Positions 42,928 through 54,900 of a stretch of 60,000 bases of DNA are shown in pieces; the stretch's first letter is position 1; each line of letters starts with the position of its first letter. The translations under genes were made by a program, and so were the position numbers. Source of the DNA: Symsagittifera roscoffensis (Eukaryota > Xenacoelomorpha > Acoela > Convolutidae); contig NC_087062.1 in assembly GCF_963678635.1 (NCBI RefSeq), positions 52,340,473-52,400,472 of the forward strand, read 5' to 3'. Under the pieces are notes generated by a model. It was not told the origin of the DNA and did no database searches. It saw only the letters and a program-made list of their open reading frames with translations.

Positions 42928-45900
42928 CTGAAAAATAGAGGAAAAGCTCATTTGTTTATTTTTGAAAAAAAAACTAGAGGCCCAGCTAAAGCTGGAAGTA
43001 CCTGTTTGATAGTTTTTGATTTTGTTGTACTGATGCGGGATGAAATAGGTAACTTAAAAAATTTAAAAATTGGGCTTCACCCAAAACCTAGTTAATGCTC
43101 TACTAGAATATGAGTAAAACTTTTGTGATTTTGAACAATTATCAAGCTTTGTAAATTTTTCTATCACTGCTTAATAATTGGTTTGTTCGCTTTGCACAAA
43201 AATAGTGGCCCAATCACATGATTGGCGCTTTGCACCAATCACAATCCAGAGGAGAAGGAAACTGGTATATGCTCTACCTGTAAAAACTTGATATGAAGTG
43301 ACTGAAAATGCGAAGAAAACGAAGTTCTTGATTGCCCGAATCATAGGGATGAGATTTGTATCTTGAGAAGGTTGAAGAAAAAAGAATATTCATCAGGTCT
43401 TGTGAAATCGCTTAAGTCAGAGACAGACGATGGGTTTTCGAGCTGTTCGAATTTTCCGGAAATACCAACAGAAGAGGAAATAGAAGTGGATAAACCGGTA
43501 AAGCTCTAAAGAGGAATTATAAGTGGATAAACCGGTATTACCAGAGATAGAGTTCGGATTACCAGAGATAGAGTTTTTGTATCCATACAAAAATTTCGAA
43601 CAAACTTCAGGCGTAGGATCTTATGCTCGGAGCCTTCCCTCAACCTGTTGCCACGATTAAACCAGTTTTTGAGAAGAGTCAAAAAGTTTCAAAAAACAGA
43701 CAGGAAATCAAACCAGAATTTTCTTAAGGCAATAACTGTTTGCCAGAAAATTTAGACGCAAGCGCTTACACGGGAGGGCGTCGCTCAACCCTTTTTTTGA
43801 GTTTGGGAAAATCTTATTGAAAATCTCAGAATTGGGATGTTAGTTTTTGAGACAGTTCAAAAAAAACTGAAAAACTGGTCAAAACATCTGATAATTTGTT
43901 TTTCCGAGGCGCAGTTATTTTAGTTTAAAAAAATTTACCGAGCCGCTCATGCAGATGAACATCTCACATACCGTTATATCGATTGAACTCAAAATCATAG
44001 ACTTCTGAGGGTCGTTTTTGAGAAAAGTCAAAAGGTTTCAAAAAAAGGTCAACAAATCGAAAGTTTGACTTTTCCTAGGGTCATAACTTTTTGAGAAAAA
44101 AAACTGGGCCCAATCGTTTACGCAGATGAACTTTTCAAAACCCGTTCTCTCCATTGAAACCAAAATCTCAGATTCTGGAGGGTGGTTTTCGAGAAAAGTC
44201 AAAACATTTCAAAAAGCTGTAAAAAATCGAACATTTGACTTTTCCAAGGGTCATAATTTTTGGTGTATAATTTTTTGGGCGTAACCCTGCTTCTGAATGT
44301 TTTTCTTTGTCGCAACCCGTGCTTTTGACCGAAATCAAAAACTGGGATTTACGAGGGTAGTTTTCGAAAAAATGTCAGAAATTCAAAAATATGGGTCAAA
44401 AATTACCCCACACACTTTTTAGAAAATGGGGTAAATTAAAAAGAGGCTAGGAAACTATGTAGGCACTCAACGTAGTCGTCAGAATTTCTATTGGTACTCT
44501 TTTTTGAAAATCGGTAAAGTAGTTTTTGAGAAAAACTAGTTTTTTTTGAAAAAGTGAAAAGTTTTCCACAGCGTCTCAAAAAATACTAAATAAAAAAAAT
44601 CAACTAATGAAACAACCCGATCCCAATAATACCTTTTCATAATACCTGTTTTTACTTGTAATGCCCTTAAAATTTTCTAGAAATACTCTTGAAATTTTCT
44701 TTTTTGAATAAATTAAATGCTGGGTTTCATGGTTTCACAATTAAAAAACATATTTTGTTTCCTCGTTTCACCGGCAATAATTGATGATCCATTTAAGCAC
44801 GTGTGTGAGCAAGTGTTGTGGTATGTTGTTTTGTGGAGTCTATGGTGGTACCTTTTTGGCATTGATGGAGAGTACCCTGTCGCAGGAGAGACAGAGGAAG
44901 GCAGAGTGGGTGTGCTTCTCACAGATGTGGTTCACCATCTCCCCAATGGTCCCATGCACCACCACCTTCCTCACACTCCCAGCACTCAAGTACTCACCCT
45001 CCCCCTCAGCTGCAACAGTCATAATAGTGTCATCAAATTGTTTCCAATTGAGCTCACTATACTAACAAACTTATAAATAAGAAATTCTTTTACCAAAACT
45101 ACCTTCGAGAGAGCCCCATAAGACTAATATATAGCGTGCTTTCACGCATACGGCCATGGTTAATGAAGATAAGATAGCGTACATTGTGGTGATTTTGACA
45201 GTGATGTCACTGTTGTGGCTTTTGCGTTGCGCGACGAACGTGCCTTCTCGTATTTCAACGACTCCTTCTCCTCGTGTATCTCCTCGTCACGTGAACAGAT
45301 GGCACAGAATATGGGCTCCTCAGACCACAACTTGTTCTGCAGGGCCTTCCACTTCACTTAAATGTGCACATCTCTATTGAGTTTCTGTTTTTTTTAAATT
45401 CATCCAAGAGTTAAAAGAGTGCAAAAAAGTTTTATGTCAACTTCACTCTTTGCAAATTTTGCTTTAAAAAGTTTTTTTTCTGAACTATATTTGAATGAAA
45501 GGGGGATAAATTTTATAATGATGGATTAAAAGTTGAGTGGAGACTAACAGTCTAGTTTGTTGTAGAGTATTTCCACCACCTGCCTCGCACACTCTCTCCT
45601 GTACTGTCTGTGGTTCTGCCAGTCTTCTGGCCTCTCGAAGCTCTCCCGGCACACCACGCAGGCCCACCTGCAGATTGTGTTCATACTGTCCTCAAATGCC
45701 ACACTGTGCAGACCATACAGAAACTGCAGACAAAACACTCGAAATGTTTTAGCCATTTCTTAAAAGCTACAAGGCGGCAGGAACTAGCCGCCGCCACAGT
45801 TCACTCTCAACGAAAAAAAAACTTGCTGCCATAATTTAAACGCCCAAGTTTAAATATCCATACAAAAATTTCAATAAACTGTTGAGTTTAAGTCCGGGAT

Positions 45901-48900
45901 GGCTCACTCATAGGGTTATTTCAGATAAAGTACATCCGTCTGTTTGTCACGCTATCTTATTTTCGACAGGATAGATTCGTGCAACTTGTTAATTAATACC
46001 GATCTTAATCTTATTCTTATTTCTCCTAGTTCAATAGACCTAGAGTATAATGGTATTTGCGAATTAGGTTTAAGGAACTTGTACAAAGGAGAACATTGGT
46101 CTCTAGTATACTAGTTAGTTTTAAACACTATAAATACTAGTTTTAAACTGGTTCCACCCATCTGCGTTTAGAGATTTTTTAAGTTTAATGTTTATTGTTA
46201 TGAAGGATGAATGGACAGATTTCTTGATTTTTGGAATACATTCTTTTGAAGCAGTGGCTTCGGGAAAGAGGAGAAAGAAACAGTTGCTCGTGTTGTGGAG
46301 TAGTTGTCTTCATGTAGAGAACGGGCACAGTTGCTCGTTTTCCAGAAGTTGGTTTCGTGTATCTTGTTGATCGTCTTGAGTTATCGTGTTAAGGTATCAG
46401 ATTTATGCAATGATGTGTTGTATTTAGTTAAATTAGAGCAAAACTACGTAGATTCTCAACTTTTCAACGAATAGCGAGTTGGGTTTGATTTATCTATGTG
46501 AAGCGCCAAGTGACTAGGATTCGTATGTGAGTTCAACATCGAGCTGGCCATTGTTCTTCTTCAATGGGTACCTTTAGTGCGATATTGGGTCCATAGAATA
46601 AATCCTCTGAGGGTTGTGACTACGGCAACAAACCAATAGGTTTGCCATTCCACAGTCAGAATGTCATCGAGCTTTCATCTCCATTTTCTGCTCGTTTCTT
46701 TGGCTCTAAGAATTTTTTTTACATTGCCAATTTGTAGCTGCATACTGTTGATGAGATCAGTTTCACTTAAGGTTTTTATTAACTGTTTTCGGAAAAGCAT
46801 TTTATTTGGTTTCGTAGCTACTCTCGTCAAAATTAAGAATGCGGACGTAAGCGTGGCTTAGCGCGGGTGGTGAGGCCGGCTAGAGTGCATGCTCAGGACA
46901 TCCTTAATTGAACTGCTAAGTTAGGCCAGCTGCGGTAGTGAAATTGTACCGTTTCTTTGAGCAGAGTCTCTTTTTGTGTTCATTTTTTGTTCTTTTCTAC
47001 CAGGTGTTTTTTTTTGTCTCTGGTTTTGTCCTTTTATCAAATACAAATTTTTGTGTATTGTATTTTTCGTTTAAACTTCTGGTGTTTCAAGTGATTTCAA
47101 TGAAACTTGAAAGTGGGTTTTAAAAGAATTTTTTGTACATTTTTAGTCTGGGTTGAACCTGATTTGGGTGCCAAGAGACTTTCTCATACATGCAGTTGGT
47201 TTGTGGCATTAGTAGGCTGCATTTGTTAATTTGTTATTCATAATTCACTCCAACCGGGTTGGGGGAATGATTGGAAACTCGTGAAAGCAAGTTAAAGTTG
47301 TTATCAGTTAGTTTTTAAAATCAAAATTCCTTTATTGAACAATTTTACGGGGCAAGTTGCATTATTTGTGCAGAAGGAGTGCGTAAAATGTGGGCGAGTG
47401 AATGTCAACAATTCGTATTTTATAAAAGAAGCACACATAAAAAAATTAGTTATCATTAATTTATTTCTAATATAAAAATACTACTTCATAATTGAATTTT
47501 TATATCATTTTTATCAAACTATTCCGTTCGTATTGAAATTACTTCACTAGGAAAATTTAGGATTAGGTTAAAAATAGAGAATTGGAATAAAATTTTATTT
47601 TTCTTTACATTGTAAATTTTTTAGATGAATCCCTGGTGGTATCTAAAAAGAAAATGTGAAACACATGTACAAATAATGAGTGGTTTCTTTATTTATGTTA
47701 GTGATTATGAAATTTAATACATACGAGGAATTGGGGTCAGGAAAAATCCTTGGGGAAAATTAGTGTTAATAGTGTTGGAAGTTACTAAAAGCTTGGCAAG
47801 CATGCGTATTACAGTTTTAGTGCGAAGCAGTGGCCAAAGAAGTTCAAGCGCTTTGATGATATTGACTTCTTCGGTAACAGCTAAAAATTCGTAATTTGAA
47901 TTTTGTTTAGATTGTAAGGTTTGTGGTGCGATGATGATGGGCCGTCGTCTTCCAGTGGAAAGTTGTTCTTTAGGGGGTAAAAGATATACGGATAGGGTAG
48001 AGTTAGGGAGAATGCCGCTTAATTTAGTAGACTTACTAAAGTATCTAAAGAAGTAGGGAGACGTGTATTTCGAAATAATGAACATGAAGCAATGCTATGG
48101 GTTACGCGATGGTGAACTGTGTATATAGTGCCGTTTTATAATAAGTGTAAGAGTGGGATATTTTTTTTCAACATAACTTCGTGCGATGCGAGCAGTGGGT
48201 ATCTCGTTCTTTTGATGTGAGAAAATTAAATGTTAGCGCAAACTGGTTGAGTTTGCTGGAAAACTGTTCATAAACCCTAGTGTTTGTTAATGCGTGATCG
48301 ATGATGTGATCGAAATTTTGTTGTGCTGTCAAGAAAAAAAATATAATCTGATTTGATGAAGAGTTTTATAGCTAATTCTGGGTTGATGTTAGAGTCAGTG
48401 TCGTATGGTGAATCTTCCATGTATCTAGTGAAGGTATAGTCATAGTGGTTAATAGAGAAGCGATTAGTTTTTTCAGCAAAAAATCTCGGTTTAGTGTTTG
48501 ATTTAAGCCTATCTTGGTGAATTGATATAGGTAAAGTGCAGTAGTTAGTTATTGAATGATAGGTTCACGATTTCGCTGTCATTGGGGTTGTTTCTTAGGG
48601 GTATTTTACTGGACTATTAAAGTTATGATAAGCATGGTTTGAAAGTGTCGGGAGTAGGGAATGTTCATCTACGTATTGTGCGCGTTGAGCTGCATTTTTC
48701 CATTATAATAGGTGTATTGAAGGAAAAACGGCAGGTTATAAAAACTCAGATGTAATAGTATGATGTGGGTAATGAGAATAAAGTCGAAAGGGTGATATAC
48801 AGCTTATGAGGAATTGTGGTGTTGTGTTAAAGTGTTTTCGTTTCAAACCTCTGTGTGCGCATGTGGGTGCAATGCGAAGAGAATGGATAGAGGATTCGGA

Positions 48901-51900
48901 GGTCGCGGCTGAGTCGGTTTATTGATGAATTGTCATTGAATTATTTTTGTTATGAATCTGTTGTTGTTGATTAATAAATGCATCCAAAATATGCTCGAGC
49001 TGGTCGTCTGTGATAGGGCTGGGTTCATTACTTGATAGAGGGAAGAGAATAGGTGTAGCGTCAGTATGCGAAGAAGGAGAAAGAGAGGGTTCAACGGGGT
49101 GGGACTTCGTGCAGAGTCGACGAGTTCATCGGGAGTTTCAACTTTGGAATTATTGAATAGGAGATTATATTGAAAACTGTTTGATTCGAGTCATCTGAGT
49201 CCATGCGTGTTGAGTTAGAAAAAAAACTGGGTAGGGGGAAGAGGTGAGGTCTGAAATTGTAATGAGGGAATCGTGGCGTTGGAGATTGGATGGATAGGAA
49301 AGGAATCGTTGAGGGATATAACTTGTCGGCTTTTCGTGGGCCCAGAAGGTGATGGTTTTGAGAACGTAAGAATATTGTGTGTGAATGTTCTAAAATTTGT
49401 TCATATATATCGTCAGTATTCCGTTGTTGGAGCGTTATGTGAAATATTGGGGTGAGATAATGGGTTTCGTTGTAAGTACCAAATTGGAATAAGCGTTCGG
49501 CGATCGGAAGCGTGTGTCTATATGTTTGTGGAACTAAAGGTAAGGGTGATTATTATGTAAGTTGTTGGAATGTGATGGTGCTGTAGGTGTTGTATTGGTG
49601 TCATTTTGTGGAGTATCATACGTGTTTGGTTTTGTAGATAATTTTTTATTATTTTCGCTAACTTGAGCGCCTAGAAGTATTTTGTTAATTGAGATGAAAA
49701 ATATTCCAAAAAATCCTGCAAATAAAATGCTTGCTATGCTTGCTTGTCTTATGACTTGCGTATGTATTGCGCATGTATTATAGGTTTCGTTTATTAGTGA
49801 GAAGAGGTATCCTATGAAAATCAACATTGCGTTTGATATATTCAATCTTTTGTTTAATTACGATGTGGCATAAACAATGGGATATTTTAATAATAAATCT
49901 TCTAATTGTTCAACTTCTTGCTGATTAATTTGAAAATGTTGAAACTTAAACATTGTCACAAATTGTTGTTGTTCATCTGTATTTTTTGAAGTTTGGAATT
50001 CTGGTTTCAAATAAGGGGTTTTTATGAAATAATCTGTTTTTTTGAAGCAATTGTAATAACACTATTAGATAATTCTTCATCAAGGATTGTTGATGGACAA
50101 ATATCTAGTAACTTTAAGATATTATTTACTCTGTATGCTTTTTCTTGTGTAGGGTGAAATGTTGCTCTTTTTTCACAATATCCTAAGATTCCTAAGTGAA
50201 GTGTGATTTTGTATGGTGAGTTATTGTATACATGTAATGCTATTGTATCTGCAATTGTATTTTTAGCGTATTTGAAAGATGAAATTGTTACTCTAAAAAA
50301 CTTATGGGGTTTGAGTTCAAAGTCAGACATAAGTAGTTTCTGTGTGTTTTCATTGTTATTTTGGTGATCCTGGTTGATGGAAAAGTCATATGCATGTCCT
50401 GATAGTGGTTTTAAATGTTTTTTTTGCTGATTATATCTAGTGTAAAACTTTCAAGAAAATGGGGTTGTGTATTTAATCTTTGAAAAAATATTACGGATAA
50501 ATTATTAAGTTTTGTTTATTTGTCTTTGATTTGCAATTTACTGTTTAAGATGTTCACAGTTGGGATATATTTAGTAATAAATGATTTTCCATCTATGTTG
50601 TGTTTAATATCTGTTATGTGGTTTATTTGTTCGAGAGATTTTTGTAAAAAATTTTTTGTTCCATTGTTCGAGTTGGTATAAGTTTTGATTGAATTTTTCA
50701 TAATTTATAAAACTGTGCCGTGTGCAGTGGCTAGTTTACTGGAACGTTTTGAAGGAGAAAGTTTTGGGTGGAGAATGCGAATTACATGCCATGTAGATAT
50801 TTTAAATTTTTATTTGATTTTGCGCCAGAGTCGATTAAGAAACCTATTTCAAGATCAGGTGGTTGAAAATTTTCGTTTTTCGGGATTTGTTAAAGGAGTG
50901 GAATTATCCGAATTTTTTCTTTCGGTGGTGAAACTTCATTTGTTGTATTCTGGTAAATATTTCTTGTACTTGAATTATTTTCAGATAAAAAAGGAGTGTA
51001 TCTCGTGTTATCTTGATTGTCTCGTGTTATCTTGATTCGGTTCTTGAAGATCTAATTTGGTTTAATCATTTTTTTGTAAAAAATCATTTCAATTGGTGTT
51101 CCGTATTCAAGTTATTAATTTATGTTTTTTAATTTTCGCTTTCGTCATCCTTGCTTTCACAGTGTATGTGCTTTAATTGTAGTTCTGAATTTCTATAATG
51201 TCAAAACCTGGAGGGTCTGGGCTTGTTTCATTTGTAGATTGTAATTGTTGATTTGTCTTTGATCTTTTGGTGTACTACTTCTGTAGTTTTGATTTTGTTT
51301 GTGGAAATATTGTGAGTTATTTCGACACGGTGGCTGAGAAAAATTTCTTGTTCTGTTTTGATAGTTGTTGTTTCTATTTCTAGAGTTATCACGGGATCCG
51401 TTATTATAAATTTTATTATATGGTCTATTGTTAGAATAGTTTTATGATCTATTAGTAGAGTGATTCCTACTACGATTATTTGAATAGTTTCGATTGCAGT
51501 TGTTTGAAGAACTTCTTGACCGGTCATTGTAATAGTTTCTATTTCGAAAGTTTGCAAATGAGTGATTTCTGTTATAGTTTGAGTAATTACTTCTATTAGA
51601 GTTTGATCTAGTGTAATGACTTCGATACTGATTAGATGTTTAGGATTCAAGTATTTTTTTCTGCTAATTCATTGCCAGCTTCTTGAATATTGTTGATATG
51701 TGAAGTTGTTGTTTGAATATTAGTAACGTACTTTAGCGCTAAAATTTCTATCTCCTCTAGATTCATTGTGATTTCAGCTTGCTCTAATTTGTCTACTATT
51801 TTGCGGAATTCTATATCGGGTTCTCAGATTGCTGATGGAAGCAATCATGTAAATCAAGAGAAAAAGATTTTCGTACTAGAGTTACAAGTCTTACTGCAAG

Positions 51901-54900
51901 TTTTTTATTGATCCTTTTGGGAGTCTACGAATTTTGTTGCATAGAACTCTTTGATCTTGTTTGTTTCGTTCAGAGTCAAATATAATTGAAAAATCTTGTG
52001 TAAATCGTTTCCAGTCGGATTTGAATTTTATGCATAAAAGTGGAAACCATTTTTCAGCCGCGCCATCGAGTGTGGTTTTGATAAGTGCTGAACGTCTAAT
52101 TATCCATTTTTGATGAATTGGTGTGTTTATTACCTCTGAACCTATGTTAAAATTAGATTTGCTGTAACTGCATTCAAGTAGTCTTCAACTGAGTATTCAG
52201 GGTCTGTTCCTGTGACTGACATAAGTGGTTTTTAGATGTTTTGGATGATCCACCTCTAAGGTATGGGTTTATTGTCATTTGGAGTGATTCTGCTGTGTTT
52301 TTTATTTGTGTAAAGTTTGTAAGTTGATTTTTTGTCATGTTGCTGTAAGAAATAAGGTAAGATGAGTTCGTTTCTCATTGATTCGTGTTGGTAATTATGA
52401 GTGTTTCATTGATTGGATATGATTCGTAAAAGGTTTGATGAGTTCGTGAAAGATTCAAAAAAATCTGGTTGAAAAACATTATCTGGTTTATCTAAATTTA
52501 TTCCGCTGACTTTTTTGTTGACTATTACGATATTAATGTTGTTGTGATTAAAGTTATCGTCATCTTCAGAATAATGTGATTGGTTTCTTGTAAATTGCCT
52601 GTTAGTAGGGTTTTTCTTTTGTTGAAAAAATGGCTTATTTTCAATGATGTCTTTTGGAGTTTTTCGTTTCTCATTAACAAATACTGATTTAGCTACAAAA
52701 TTTGGTATCGGTTGGGTATAATTAAGTTCATGAGGTTGATTTTGTGTAGGAAAGAGTGATTTTGCAAATGGTTTCCTAATATAATTATTAGTGAAAAATA
52801 ATTATGGCTAGCAAAGTCATTGCTGTTTGCGTGTTTTTGTTTATTAGCTTGTTGTTTTTCGTTAATGATCTGTTTGTTTGCTACTCCATATGCGAGTTTC
52901 TGGGAATTAGAAATAGTTTAATTGTTGAATCTAATGTTGTTTGTGGTAAGCTAGTTTTTTTATGTGGTGTTGTAAGTTTTGAATGAATAGGGGAAATAAT
53001 TTGTTGTGTTGTTGTAGGTAGTGTTTTCATTATTTCTTCGTTTACAAAGTGTGATGGAGTTTGAATATCTTGTTGTATTAAGGTTCTGGTTCCGTTAAGG
53101 GTTTTTTGCGTATTTTTAAAAGGTGAATTTAAACTATCGGTTTTGTTCTCTCGTTAAACATTGCATTATATTTAAGAGGTGTGGTGTCAGACGTGAGTAT
53201 ATTTACTCTTAAATAGTCCCTATGTACTAAAATAGTGGCAGTTGCTGCACTTGAAATAATAATTGGCATGTTAAAATTAACACATGAGACTAATGAGGGT
53301 CTCATACATAACCTGTTTTGTCTGCTAACTTTGTTTCATCGTTTGATTGCGGTCAAAAAAATTTTCATGCTGGTGAAATGAGGTTGAAATTGTGTTGGAA
53401 ATGATCTATATTGAACCAAGCTAACAACCTTTGTAATTACGTTTTAATTGTTTGTGATAGTTTTTATCAGTGAGTGCTTAAAGAATTGAGTCTAAAAATC
53501 TTGAGAAACGCGTCATTTCTCGTCCTACTATTGCATGTCGAGATGCTTGCTCTGGTGATACATAGTATGTTTCAATTAATTCTAATATAGAAACAAAGCT
53601 ATAATTGATAAAAACATCATTTTGAATTTGCCATTTGTGAGTTTTGATGTTGAATATTTTTGGTATAGTCTGTGAAAATTTTTAGGAAATCTGATTCTAT
53701 GTCATCTGTTTGTATTCGGTGTGGTGGTTGATTCGATGGTTGTGGTGGTATAATTTCAATAGTAAATATGCCGTAACGTTAAGTGATATTACTGATGCCT
53801 GGTAAATAGTGATCGAGTACTTGTCTTTTAATTGTTTTTTCAGGAAATTCTTGTTTTCATGGACCAATTCTTTTTTCGAACAAATTTGCGACTAGACTAT
53901 TGCAAAGTTGTACTTCTCCTCTAGTACGTGAAAGTGAATTGTTGTTTGAGGTCCATAAAATCTTTCATTAGGAGGTGAGAAGAAAAAAACTGTTCTAATT
54001 GATTCAAGGAAAGACTTGATGCTGAAGTATTTTTACATGAAAAAAAAATTTAGAGTTAGGTTAAAAAATAAAGATCAAAGGATAGCCTTGATGATCTGTT
54101 TTAAAGAAAACCTAATTTGATCTAAAATAGGGATAGGCTTTGACAATTTTTAAAATTAATGGTTTAAAAATAAGAAAAGTTATACTTTTAAGGAAAGATT
54201 GATTTAAAAGTTAAAGATTTAAATAATATTAATTTTAGTGATCATGGTTAAGTTTAGAGGAAGAAACAAAGAAGCATGGTTGATGAGAGGATGTTGATAG
54301 GAGTCCTCTTGCAGCAAGGGACTTTTTTTATATAAATTTGATAAGACTAATTTTAAATTAACTGTCTAACTAATTTTTGTACTTTCCATCCAAATAGATT
54401 TAAATTTACGAAAGTTTTATTGATACTGCAGTTTGTTGGAAATGAACAATATTTGTATCTTTCTATCAGTCGTTAATATGTGTTATATCATTTATTTTTT
54501 CTGATTGTGAGGTGTATAGCTTGGAATTGAATCTTACTGCAAATGAATTATTTCATAATAGTGAATGAATATAACTCCAAATAGATAGCTCCAAGTATAT
54601 TACTTCATGTTAGTGAATGAAAATATACTGCGTAGATAATCTTGTAGAGAAGTAGTCGTTGCAGTCTGCTTTTCCGTTTCACGACGTAGAAGCATGGTCC
54701 GTTATTCGGGTTTTGGCCTGGTGTAATTTTGAATACTCGTTGCTTTTGATTAAACTTACTGAAACGTGGAGGTAAGTTTTCAAGACTTCTTAGCTTTTTT
54801 GTGTTATGTATTTGGATCTTAGATCTTATGTCTATTTTGAATTTGTTAAACCTAAGTTTGTTAACGTCTTTTTCGAGACTCTAGAATGCGCCAGATGAGT

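Noticed and set aside
44717-45076. Plus-strand 119-codon ORF
   Set aside because: Antisense shadow of exon e of the minus-strand gene, whose splice sites and phases are consistent.
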